44,453 nucleotides of DNA, from assembly GCA_000993535.1 (NCBI GenBank), contig LBWG01000009.1, forward strand, positions 1 to 44,453, in the 5' to 3' direction. A model generated the notes under the pieces. The model worked only from the letters and a program-made list of their open reading frames with translations. It was not told where the DNA came from and did no database searches. Positions within the stretch are counted from its first letter, which is position 1; the number at the start of each line of letters is the position of its first letter. Origin of the DNA: Candidatus Uhrbacteria bacterium GW2011_GWF2_39_13. Its GTDB lineage: Bacteria; Patescibacteriota; Patescibacteriia; UBA9934; GWF2-40-263. Positions 9,686 through 16,746 of this stretch are shown here, one piece after another. Both the position numbers and the translations under genes were made by a program.

Positions 9686-10327
9686 ATGTCAAAAGACATG
9701 CTCGGTATTGCCGTGAGAAAGCTCGTGACGCTCCCCGTTTCGTCTTTGGGGATCATCTGCGACCTGCTCGAGAAGATCAGCGATCCACAGTGGGTGGAGG
9801 CGACCAAGAGGTTTCTCCGAAAGGAGAATCCTTGGGTCAAGCAGTGGCTTTGGCGAAAAATCGATGAAAACACCATTGAGGTGAATCTCGATTTTCCTGT
9901 CAAACTTCCGTTCGAGGAAGCTGAGCTGCGGGTGTGGAAGAAGTGCTCAGGTCTTGTGATCGTCAAACGAATAGGTGAAGATCTGTTCATTGACGATCGC
10001 AAGATTATTTTACACTTCGAGATTGAACAGAACTCAGGGACGATTCCAGGTTCCACCTTGCTTACGAGGCTTGTTGAGAAGGATGTTTTGCATCCCAACA
10101 TCCTTGATGCATTGTTGGAGAACACACATCTCATCCCGAATTCCTTCAAGAAGGATAAGGACGGAAACATCCAGATTGTATTCTTCTGGGCAGTAGGTTT
10201 TCGGGATGGCAATGGCGTCGTGTGCATCCGTTGCCTCCACTTCGATGACGGTCGATGGGGCTGGGACTACGGCTGGCTTGACAATGGCTTTGACGATCAG
10301 TGCCCTGCCGTCCTGCTGGCGAGTTAG
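9686..10327 (+). CDS. conserved hypothetical protein, soluble
   Basis: 213 aa starting MSKDMLGIAVRKLV, with GGGG 8-9 nt before the ATG as a plausible Shine-Dalgarno. No membrane segment or known catalytic motif is visible. The N-terminal 50 residues form an amphipathic helical region that ends in FLRKENPW. The C-terminus has an aromatic, acidic motif (DDGRWGWDYGWLDNGFDD) ending in CPAVLLAS. I have an impression of similar short proteins in CPR genomes but cannot name a family. It stands alone between rnhB and the M23 gene, with a private terminator. Codon use looks GC-richer than the neighbours. Confidence 0.7.
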   Translation: MSKDMLGIAVRKLVTLPVSSLGIICDLLEKISDPQWVEATKRFLRKENPWVKQWLWRKIDENTIEVNLDFPVKLPFEEAELRVWKKCSGLVIVKRIGEDLFIDDRKIILHFEIEQNSGTIPGSTLLTRLVEKDVLHPNILDALLENTHLIPNSFKKDKDGNIQIVFFWAVGFRDGNGVVCIRCLHFDDGRWGWDYGWLDNGFDDQCPAVLLAS

Positions 10328-10332
10328 TGCTT

Positions 10333-10444
10333 AGGGCTTTGGAACTTAGAATCCTGTGTGCTTTGTTCCTTAGCCCTTAGCTCTTTGTTCTTTCTCTACG
10401 ACAGAGTCTTCCACGTGTTCATCGTGGCGAGGCTCTATTTTTTT
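10333..10444 (+). terminator. double hairpin after the 213-aa gene
   Basis: An imperfect hairpin (AGGGCT and GGAAC at 10333-10345 pairing with GTTCC and AGCCCT at 10365-10377) follows the stop codon. A second stem (AGAG..CCACG with CGTGG..CTCT, 10403-10436) follows it and is succeeded by a T-run. The second is the likely terminator. Confidence 0.7.
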
Positions 10445-10498
10445 ATTCAAATTTTTATATGTTTATATGAAGCAAGGGCGACAGCAAGGGCGACTTGA

Positions 10499-10527
10499 TT
10501 GACAAAATCCTTATTTTCTTGTATATT
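10499..10527 (+). promoter_or_regulatory. sigma70-type promoter for the LysM-M23 gene
   Basis: TTGACA (10499-10504) is separated by 17 nt from TATATT (10522-10527). The start codon at 10554 lies about 20 nt after the expected transcription start. Confidence 0.75.
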
Positions 10528-10553
10528 TTTGTTTAAAATTAACATAGATTCTT

Positions 10554-11864
10554 TTGAATCTCACGTTTAAACAATTTATCGTTCGTTTGCTCTTGGGCTT
10601 TTTGCGCGGGCTTATTTTTATAAAGCGCCACAACGGCTCTTTTTTAAAAAGACTAACTACGCCATTAAAAAAGACAGGTCTATTTTTTGCGCGTTGGGTA
10701 GGGATTCCTTCTTATCGTCTTCTTTTTTTTATTCGTCGTTATGTGCATAAAGTCTTGCTTCCGGCAAAACATCGTATTGTGTTTATTATTTCCAATCGCT
10801 ATACGGTTCACATCATGATGAGTTTTATTGTATTGGGAGTGGCCTGGGTAAATTTATCTGCTCGAGATGTGCGTGCAGAAACGTTTGGTCAACAAAGTTT
10901 GTTGTATCACTTAGTCGTTCAAGATGATTCCTCTCTTTTGGAAGTGGTAGAAGCAGGAGCCCTAGCGGTAAATACCGCCTCAACCTCTTCTTATCTTACT
11001 GATACGATTTTAGATGCCCAGCGACATATTGATCTTGATTATTTGGAGGAAACTTACACTCCTCTTACAGGAGAAGAGGCTCCATCGAGCGAACTATTGG
11101 TTTCCACACGCACACAGATTGAAACTTATATTGTTGCCGATGGAGATACTCTTGGGAAAATTGCTCAGTCTTATGGTTTGAGTTTAAGTACACTTCTTTG
11201 GAGTAATGGGTTAACGTATGCCAGTACTATTCGTCCAGGGCAAGAACTCAAGATTTTACCAGTGGATGGTTTGCTCTACAGTGTAAAAAATGGAGACACT
11301 CTTTCACGTATTGCAAAAAATTATTCGGTTGATGTAGAGACCATTATGAATCAAAATGGTCTGACCAGTGCCGATACCCTTTCCATAGGTGATGAATTAC
11401 TGCTTCCAGGTGGTGAACCTCCTACTCCTATTGCCACAGTTCGTGCAAACGTTTCCATTGGTAATCTTTTTACTGCTCCACAAGTGAGTGCTCCAAACGA
11501 AGTTGTTGGTGGATGGGTGTGGCCAACGGATTGGCATAGTATTACTCAATATTATGGGTGGAAACATACAGGAGTGGATGTTGATGGAGATTATTCAACC
11601 TATAGTTATGCTGCGCGAGATGGGGCGGTAATCTACAGTGGTTGGAGAAACGGATATGGATTTACCGTGGAGGTGGATCATGGAGACGGATACGTTACTC
11701 GTTATGCCCATCATTCAAAGTTGTTTGTGTCTGTGGGGGACGTCGTTACAGCTGGACAAGCCCTTGCTCAGACGGGTTCCACAGGAAGATCGACCGGAAC
11801 ACACTTACACTTTGAAATCATTCGAAATGGAAAATTTCAAAATCCACTTGATTATATAAGATGA
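10554..11864 (+). CDS. membrane-anchored LysM / M23 peptidase
   Basis: A predicted cell-wall endopeptidase acting outside the membrane. 436 aa from a TTG start. The N-terminal 80 residues are basic and partly hydrophobic, and a membrane segment lies at about 84-101. Two LysM domains follow (190-237 and 241-287, both with the DGDTL/NGDTL pattern). The M23 domain occupies about 333-436 with zinc ligands in HTGVD (338-342) and HLHFE (417-421), plus YAHHSKL. All core residues are intact, so activity is expected. The unusual part is the long basic N-terminus before the membrane segment. It has its own promoter, and its terminator is interrupted by a repeat element. Confidence 0.92.
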   Translation: MNLTFKQFIVRLLLGFLRGLIFIKRHNGSFLKRLTTPLKKTGLFFARWVGIPSYRLLFFIRRYVHKVLLPAKHRIVFIISNRYTVHIMMSFIVLGVAWVNLSARDVRAETFGQQSLLYHLVVQDDSSLLEVVEAGALAVNTASTSSYLTDTILDAQRHIDLDYLEETYTPLTGEEAPSSELLVSTRTQIETYIVADGDTLGKIAQSYGLSLSTLLWSNGLTYASTIRPGQELKILPVDGLLYSVKNGDTLSRIAKNYSVDVETIMNQNGLTSADTLSIGDELLLPGGEPPTPIATVRANVSIGNLFTAPQVSAPNEVVGGWVWPTDWHSITQYYGWKHTGVDVDGDYSTYSYAARDGAVIYSGWRNGYGFTVEVDHGDGYVTRYAHHSKLFVSVGDVVTAGQALAQTGSTGRSTGTHLHFEIIRNGKFQNPLDYIR

Positions 11865-12001
11865 AAAACAGGCATACTTGAGGCTGTCCCAAAACTCGCG
11901 ATCTCAACTTTCACGGGCGCCCGTCGACCGCACTCTCCCTATTTTGAATAGGGTTCGTACGGCTCGACAGCCCGTTCAAGTTGAACGTAAGCCTGTTTTT
12001 T
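11864..12001 (+). terminator. terminator split by a palindromic element
   Basis: AAAAACAGGC (11864-11873) is complementary to GCCTGTTTTT (11991-12000). This is the stem of the terminator of the LysM-M23 gene, but the arms are about 117 bp apart because a repeat element occupies the loop. With the element removed, the arms extend further (ATAC with GTAA, one mismatch). Confidence 0.75.
11878..11986 (+). repeat. palindromic element, copy 1 (right arm missing)
   Basis: Contains the left arm (GAGGCTGTCCCAAAACTCG, then CGATCTCAACTT) and the core from CACGGGCGCCCG to CCCGTTCAAGTTGA. The core is essentially identical to the reverse complement of the copy at 34783-34887. The right arm, ATCTCATCGAGTTTT in other copies, is absent after TTGA. 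Confidence 0.85.
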
Positions 12002-12009
12002 GTTATACT
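11981..12009 (+). promoter_or_regulatory. promoter for the zinc-ribbon membrane protein
   Basis: TTGAAC (11981-11986), a 17-nt spacer and TATACT (12004-12009) with an extended -10 TG at 12001-12002. The -35 overlaps the end of the repeat element. The ATG at 12018 starts 8 nt after the -10, implying a leaderless mRNA. Confidence 0.7.
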
Positions 12010-12017
12010 GTTTTTAT

Positions 12018-12401
12018 ATGAATCGTGCTTGTCTTTTTTGTAAAAAACAGATTGAGGATTGGAATGAACACTGCATCGGATGTGGCTTCCATGTAGAACT
12101 TGTTCCTGATGAGAAAATAAAAGCGAGATATTTACGTGGACCGTCTCTTGGAGCTCTTTTCTTTACTCAAGGGTGGGCATATGGGGCAAGACTCTATGTT
12201 TGGTTTCTCCTCTCCCTTGTACCTGTTTTTGGAATCATTGTTTTATTTATTTGTCTTTTTTTTGGACGTCGTTTGAGTTGGAAACAAGGTGGATGGAATA
12301 GTTGGGAAGAATTTATTCATCGTATGAGAATGATGGATATTCTAGGTGGAATTTGGATTTTGTTATTGGGTGGGTTGTATGTTTATTTTCGTCTTAGATG
12401 A
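12018..12401 (+). CDS. small zinc-ribbon membrane protein
   Basis: About 127 aa from ATG 12018. The N-terminus has two CxxC pairs (CLFC and CIGC) 16 residues apart, a typical zinc ribbon. Two membrane segments follow (about residues 57-78 and 106-122) separated by a basic amphipathic loop (GRRLSWKQGGW). No family is recognised. It runs towards convergent comM. No Shine-Dalgarno is present, consistent with the leaderless promoter just upstream. Confidence 0.8.
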   Translation: MNRACLFCKKQIEDWNEHCIGCGFHVELVPDEKIKARYLRGPSLGALFFTQGWAYGARLYVWFLLSLVPVFGIIVLFICLFFGRRLSWKQGGWNSWEEFIHRMRMMDILGGIWILLLGGLYVYFRLR

Positions 12402-12425
12402 ATATGTGAACGTTTTTTCCTATTT

Positions 12426-13940
12426 TTAGGAAAGAGTGTTTCCCTGTTCTCTGTATTGAAGAGCTTCTGCTATGTGTTCTACGGTGATGATGTCACACTG
12501 AGCAAGGTCGGCAATGGTTCTTGCCACTTTTCGTACTCGCGAGAATCCTCGCGCTGAAAGATGATTCGATTGTAGAGCTATTTGTAAAAGAGTTTTTGTT
12601 TCATGCGTCAGAGAACATAATTGATCCAGTTGAGAAGGATAGATTTCACTATTGGTAAACAACCCAAAAGGTTTAAGGCGATTTTCTTGCTGTGTTCGTG
12701 CTTTTTCTATGCGATGGCGAATGTGTTCCGAAGATTCTGGTTTTTGGTCTGAAAGGAGTTTGTCATATTCAACAGAAGGGACTTCTACCATAAGATCGAA
12801 CCGGTCTAGCAAAGGTCCAGAAATTTTTTTCTGATAACGGTTTATTTGATAATCCGTACACGTACAAGGGTGATGAGGATTAGTAAGATGACCGCACGGA
12901 CAAGGATTCATGGCTGCGATCAGAAGGAAACGAGCCGGAAATTGAATGGAACCTAGAGCTCTTGAGATGATGACTGTTCCATCCTCAAGAGGTTGTCTTA
13001 ATTGTTCTAAAACATGACGGGAAAATTCAGGAAATTCATCCAGAAAAAGGACTCCACGATGAGCAAGAGAGACTTCTCCTGGTCTGGGCCAGGTCCCTCC
13101 TCCCACAAGAGATGCTGCCGAGGAACTGTGGTGAGGTGAGCGAAATGGACGTTGTTCTATCAGACCTGTGTGAGAGGTAAGAAGACCTGTCACCGAAGCG
13201 ATCGCTGTGACTTCTATTGATTCTTCATGGGTCAGTGGAGGAAGAATGGATGGAAGAGAACGGGCAAGAAGGGTTTTTCCTGCTCCAGGAGGACCTTTTA
13301 GAAGAATATTGTGTCCTCCTGCTGCTGCAATTTCAAGCGCTCTTTTTGCCCCTTCTTGTCCTTTGATAACAGCGAAATCATTTAGAGAATGTGTGTGTTT
13401 GTGTGTTCTTTTTTGTGCTTCATCAAGAAGATGAATTTCTTTGAGATGATCAACGAGGGTTTTGAGAGAAGATATTCCAAAGACATGTAATCCTTCGATA
13501 GCAACAGCTTCTTGTATATTGAACTCAGGAACGAAAATGAATGGTTTGTTTATTTTTTTTGCCATGACAGCGCTCGTAAGGGTTCCTTGAACAGCTCGTA
13601 CAGAACCATCCAGTGCTAGTTCTCCTAAAAAGACCTTTTCTTTAATAGAAGAACGCGGAATTTCCCCGGTTGCAACCAAAATAGAAAGAGCAATAGGTAG
13701 ATCATAGAGAGGTCCTTGCTTGCGTACGTCAGCTGGAGCAAGATTTACCGTCACTTTTCCTCGAGGAAAGGTATAACCGCTATTTTTGATTGCTGCCCGA
13801 ATACGATCACGTGCTTCTTTTACTGATGTATCTGGCAAACCAACCAGACAAAATGTGGTGAGTCCAGAGGAGATATCTGCCTCAACGGTTACAGGAATAG
13901 ATGTAATGCCAATGGTTGCACTTGTTGTAATATGAAACAT
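12426..13940 (-). CDS. comM: ComM/YifB family AAA+ ATPase
   Basis: 504 aa, the usual family length. ComM proteins are hexameric helicases that promote branch migration during natural transformation. The N-terminal lon-protease-like (ChlI) domain (residues 1-170; DLPIALSILVATGEI) precedes an AAA+ domain with Walker A GPPGAGKT, Walker B VLFLDEFPEF and the sequence AAMNPCPCGH, including the zinc-binding cysteines (CPCG ... CTCTDYQ). The C-terminal domain contains LSARGFSRVRKVARTIADL. It lies downstream of lspA; the ATG directly follows the T-run of a hairpin whose 3' arm also contains the only Shine-Dalgarno candidate (AAGGGG). Confidence 0.95.
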   Translation of the reverse strand: MFHITTSATIGITSIPVTVEADISSGLTTFCLVGLPDTSVKEARDRIRAAIKNSGYTFPRGKVTVNLAPADVRKQGPLYDLPIALSILVATGEIPRSSIKEKVFLGELALDGSVRAVQGTLTSAVMAKKINKPFIFVPEFNIQEAVAIEGLHVFGISSLKTLVDHLKEIHLLDEAQKRTHKHTHSLNDFAVIKGQEGAKRALEIAAAGGHNILLKGPPGAGKTLLARSLPSILPPLTHEESIEVTAIASVTGLLTSHTGLIEQRPFRSPHHSSSAASLVGGGTWPRPGEVSLAHRGVLFLDEFPEFSRHVLEQLRQPLEDGTVIISRALGSIQFPARFLLIAAMNPCPCGHLTNPHHPCTCTDYQINRYQKKISGPLLDRFDLMVEVPSVEYDKLLSDQKPESSEHIRHRIEKARTQQENRLKPFGLFTNSEIYPSQLDQLCSLTHETKTLLQIALQSNHLSARGFSRVRKVARTIADLAQCDIITVEHIAEALQYREQGNTLS

Positions 13941-13975
13941 AAAAACCCCTTACTTATTTTTAAGTAGGGGGTTTC
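13941..13975 (-). terminator. hairpin between lspA and comM, overlapping the comM ribosome binding site
   Basis: CCCC-TACTTA (13946-13956, one bulged T) pairs with TAAGTA-GGGG (13961-13970). Read on the minus strand it ends in GGGGTTTTT immediately before the comM ATG. It can act as the lspA terminator. The AAGGGG of its 3' arm sits 5 nt before the comM start and would be masked while the hairpin is folded. Confidence 0.7.
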
Positions 13976-13999
13976 TTTCTTTTTAGAGTAACGTTTCTT

Positions 14000-14512
14000 T
14001 TATTCTTTTGTCAATGTATGATCTTTATTTTTTGCGCGTCTTGAGAGCCAAAGAAGAAAAAAGACACCTGTCACAATAACGATATCTGAAAGATTGATCG
14101 CGGATCTTTCAAAAAGAATGATGTAATCTACGGTAAATCCATAAACGATTCGATCGTAGAGGTTTCCTAACGCTCCAATCAAGATCATGAGTGTTGCTAC
14201 TGTAATATTAGGATGCTGTTTCCAGTTTTTGTAAGCAGCATGGGCTAACCCCAATCCAATCAGAACAGAAAACAAGATAACTAGCTCTAATTTAAAGGGA
14301 ATATCGAAAGCAATGCCCCAGTTTTGATGGATGGCAAATTGAAGAATACCCTGACTAGCAACCTCTCCTTCTGTAGGGAGAGTGGTGATTCCTCGATATT
14401 TTAGGAATTCATCAAGAAGAACAATAAGAGTGACTGGAATCAAAGACCAATAGATGTGATGTGAAAATAATCTCACACTTCCTGTGTCAGAGTTTTTTTG
14501 CATTGAATGCAC
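14000..14512 (-). CDS. lspA: signal peptidase II (prolipoprotein)
   Basis: Cleaves lipoprotein signal peptides in the membrane. Up to 170 aa. Family features are LLDEFLK in the first membrane segment, NWGIAFD, GALGNLYDR (catalytic Asp120) and AINLSD (catalytic Asp143), with four membrane segments. The start is uncertain: ATG 14512, ATG 14503, or a GTG that overlaps the dksA-like stop by 4 nt. All but the last overlap the upstream gene by 30-40 nt. Translational coupling with the DksA-like gene is likely. Confidence 0.93.
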   Translation of the reverse strand: MHSMQKNSDTGSVRLFSHHIYWSLIPVTLIVLLDEFLKYRGITTLPTEGEVASQGILQFAIHQNWGIAFDIPFKLELVILFSVLIGLGLAHAAYKNWKQHPNITVATLMILIGALGNLYDRIVYGFTVDYIILFERSAINLSDIVIVTGVFFLLWLSRRAKNKDHTLTKE

Positions 14513-14847
14513 GAACTGGAAGTAGGACGAGCCATGAGACGTCGTTCATCAATTTGTTGTCCACAATATTTACAAGTTCCGTATGTCCCCTTTTTAATCA
14601 ATTCAAGAGCAGATTCGATATCTCGAAGACCTTTTTCCAGTTCATCTTCTAATGAAAGGTTATCTGAAAATTGAGCGACTTCAGAAGCGTTTTCATCTTC
14701 CTTGTCCCCCATGTTTGGGAAGTTTGTTTCAAATTCCGCAATCGTTGTGTTTGAATTTCGATGTGCAAATTGAGAAAGTTCCTTTTCAATACGTTTTTTC
14801 TCTTCCTCTAATTGATGTTGCATTTTTTGTATAAAACCAATTCCCAT
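14473..14847 (-). CDS. DksA/TraR family zinc-finger protein
   Basis: 124 aa. A charged, coiled-coil-like N-terminus (MQHQLEEEKKRIEKELSQF) is followed by ALELIKKGTYGTCKYCG and a four-cysteine zinc finger, CKYC-x17-CIQC. This matches the DksA/TraR C4-type family, whose better studied members bind RNA polymerase at the secondary channel. The first ATG at 14847 lacks a Shine-Dalgarno, and ATG 14823 is an alternative. It is directly followed by, and overlaps, lspA. Confidence 0.9.
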   Translation of the reverse strand: MGIGFIQKMQHQLEEEKKRIEKELSQFAHRNSNTTIAEFETNFPNMGDKEDENASEVAQFSDNLSLEDELEKGLRDIESALELIKKGTYGTCKYCGQQIDERRLMARPTSSSCIQCKKTLTQEV

Positions 14848-14989
14848 ATGATGTCGTTTAAAAACGAGTAATTTCCAGGTTACATCAAAAATAACAATAA
14901 AACAAGCTTAAAAAGAAAAAGAGGGCACTGCCCGCTCTATAATAAAATTTTCGGGTGGCCCTCAAGGGGCTGAAGTGTTGACCTGTCTA

Positions 14990-15037
14990 GGCGTTGGGTT
15001 TTGAAATCAAGTAAGATCAATTTCAAAACTCAACGCC
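14990..15037 (+). ncRNA. long perfect hairpin, unassigned
   Basis: GGCGTTGGGTTTTGAAAT (14990-15007) pairs with ATTTCAAAACTCAACGCC (15020-15037), 18 bp with one wobble pair and a 12-nt loop. There is no T-run after it, so it is not a standard terminator. It is followed 4 nt later by the ATG of a 36-codon ORF. Strand and identity are unknown. Confidence 0.4.
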
Positions 15038-15420
15038 CTTATGGCACAAACAAGATCCAGCCAAGAGTGGTTTACTCTGCCGTTTTTACCATTCATTGGT
15101 TTTGCTCACGAACGACCCAAAAAGGTACGTTATAGGTGTGTGCTAACCTAGAATTCGCTTTTGTTTTTGTTTTTACTTTCAGAACAGTAAAGACGGTAAG
15201 ACGTTCCCCGAAAATTCGCACAGGCGTGGGGTGCCCGTAACACAAGGTTAATGCGGGTTTCGGAAAACCTCCCAAGAGTTGGTGTGAAAGAACAACTTAC
15301 TTAAGTAGTGTATCAAAAAATTGACCTATGGTCAATCTATAAGATATTCTCTCAATTTAGCTTCTTTTTAGAAGTTTATAATAAATTTTGTGTTCATGTA
15401 TATAAAGTGATGATGTCTAT

Positions 15421-15460
15421 TTATCCACAGTTTTGTCTAATTATGAATAGTTTATCCACA
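15421..15460. promoter_or_regulatory. two perfect DnaA boxes
   Basis: TTATCCACA occurs at 15421-15429 and 15452-15460 in the same orientation, 31 bp apart, in an AT-rich intergenic stretch. Both match the high-affinity DnaA box consensus. Confidence 0.6.
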
Positions 15461-15461
15461 G

Positions 15462-16745
15462 TTAGTTAGAGCAGAGTTGAATATTCATTGAATACTTTTT
15501 AGTCTCAAATGAAATTAAGCTAAATTTAGAGAATATTTTTTCATAGACAGAAACAAGAGAATTAAAAGATTCTAATTGGATTTGGGAAAGAAGCACTTCA
15601 GGATTTAGATAATCATGCGTCTCACACAGGTTTTTTTTCTCATCAGATGATTGAGCGAGGTAATCCTCTATGAAGGTTTGGCTGTTTGAGAGAAGAAGTT
15701 CATTGTTTTTGAATAATGCCAAAATGAATTCATGAGTCCCTCCTGCTACACGATACAAATTTTCTTCGTTGAGTGAAATTTGTTCTACAGGAATAAGATC
15801 AGGAGAAACAATAATTTTGTCATAAGATGTTCCGTCAGGGAGTGGAACTTTTGCAAAGGAAGGTTTTGCCAAAGCCCCAATAATTTGGAGATTTCTGGTA
15901 ACGTCCTGTGTGGTAAATGAGTGATTTTTGAAAATAAGAAGCGTATCTGTGGACGTTTGTGTTTGTCTAAAAAGAACACTTATTTCCTGATCATTGAGCA
16001 GTAATGGTTTTGTCTCATCACCTTCCTTTAAAAAGAATGTGAATAAACGGTGCATTGATTTAACAGAAGAGACGTCATTTTCATTTAGAAATAGTTGATT
16101 TAAATAAAGATCAGCATTTTTAACGGATTTTTGTTCAGTAGATATTTGTTTTTTGGTTTTAAACTGTATAACGGTAGATGAGGCATTGTAATAGATCATT
16201 CCTTCTTGTTTTTCTTGGGGGATCATGACTTTTCCAAGCCATAGATTTTGAAGTAATGGGAAAAAAGATCTTCTGGAAGAAGTTAAAACACCAGTAATAG
16301 GTAACAATTTTTCGGAAAGAAGAATAAAATCTCCTTTTTCTTGAACGGAGATATGATATTTTTCCAGAAGCGTCTGAGGTAATTCATTTTTGGTTGTTCG
16401 AATAGCTACCGCGCGGTCGCCTTGTTGGGTAATAAACACAGCCAGTTCTCCGTGAGTGAATGGAATCAAATCTTTAATATCCAAACTTCTTTTTGAAATA
16501 AGAGGAACAGAATGAAGAAATTCTTGCCAAATAGGTTGTGTTTTTTTTGTTAGTTGAACTTGAACCGCAAGAACGGTTTCTTCAGGTGCTAAGGAAAATA
16601 TGGTATTTCGACTGAACCAAACGACTCCCACACGAGAAAGGAGGAATAAGCATATCAACAAAATCGCTCCTAATACCCAAACAACCCACCTTTGCCGGCG
16701 GGTTGTTTGGGTATGTCGAGAAAATGGAATGTGAAGTCTCTCCAT
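15462..16745 (-). CDS. membrane-anchored protein of unknown function
   Basis: 427 aa. A short basic N-terminus (HTQTTRRQRW) leads to one membrane segment at about 20-42. The remaining 385 residues are probably extracytoplasmic and rich in beta-prone stretches and polar residues. No catalytic motif is recognised. The ATG lies 1 nt after the pnp stop codon, so it is the last gene of a transcript with pnp. A functional link to RNA turnover is not implied by anything in the sequence. Confidence 0.75.
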   Translation of the reverse strand: MERLHIPFSRHTQTTRRQRWVVWVLGAILLICLFLLSRVGVVWFSRNTIFSLAPEETVLAVQVQLTKKTQPIWQEFLHSVPLISKRSLDIKDLIPFTHGELAVFITQQGDRAVAIRTTKNELPQTLLEKYHISVQEKGDFILLSEKLLPITGVLTSSRRSFFPLLQNLWLGKVMIPQEKQEGMIYYNASSTVIQFKTKKQISTEQKSVKNADLYLNQLFLNENDVSSVKSMHRLFTFFLKEGDETKPLLLNDQEISVLFRQTQTSTDTLLIFKNHSFTTQDVTRNLQIIGALAKPSFAKVPLPDGTSYDKIIVSPDLIPVEQISLNEENLYRVAGGTHEFILALFKNNELLLSNSQTFIEDYLAQSSDEKKNLCETHDYLNPEVLLSQIQLESFNSLVSVYEKIFSKFSLISFETKKYSMNIQLCSN

Positions 16746-16746
16746 G

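Larger units (their letters stand above)
14848..15461. other. gene-poor region with strong hairpins
   Basis: 614 bp with no convincing gene. It holds a hairpin with GAGGGC/GCCCTC outer and CCCG/CGGG inner pairs (14921-14963). A strong 18-bp stem lies at 14990-15007 / 15020-15037 with a 12-nt loop and one G-U pair. A 36-codon ORF runs from ATG 15041 to TAG 15149 (begins MAQTRSSQEWF). Then comes an AT-rich stretch with TTGACC-tat-GGTCAA at about 15322-15336 and two DnaA boxes. It could be a structured RNA or a decayed mobile element. I could not match it to tmRNA, RNase P RNA, SRP RNA or 6S RNA. Confidence 0.5.

Noticed and set aside
9601-10227. 208-codon minus-strand open frame
   Set aside because: It is antisense to the 213-aa gene, has no Shine-Dalgarno and gives a low-complexity Ser/Arg-rich product.
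12416-12432. Terminator of comM
   Set aside because: TTCCTA/TAGGAA forms a hairpin, but on the minus strand it is followed by A rather than T, so it does not fit an intrinsic terminator for comM.
15093-15275. 60-codon minus-strand ORF (MGGFPKPALTL...)
   Set aside because: It overlaps the structured region, has no Shine-Dalgarno or recognisable motif, and its C-terminal half reads like random translation.
14921-15300. Possible tmRNA, RNase P RNA, SRP RNA or 6S RNA
   Set aside because: I saw GGGGCTGA-like and GGTAAGA-like fragments, but no tRNA-like ends, tag reading frame, or conserved RNase P core, so none of these can be claimed.
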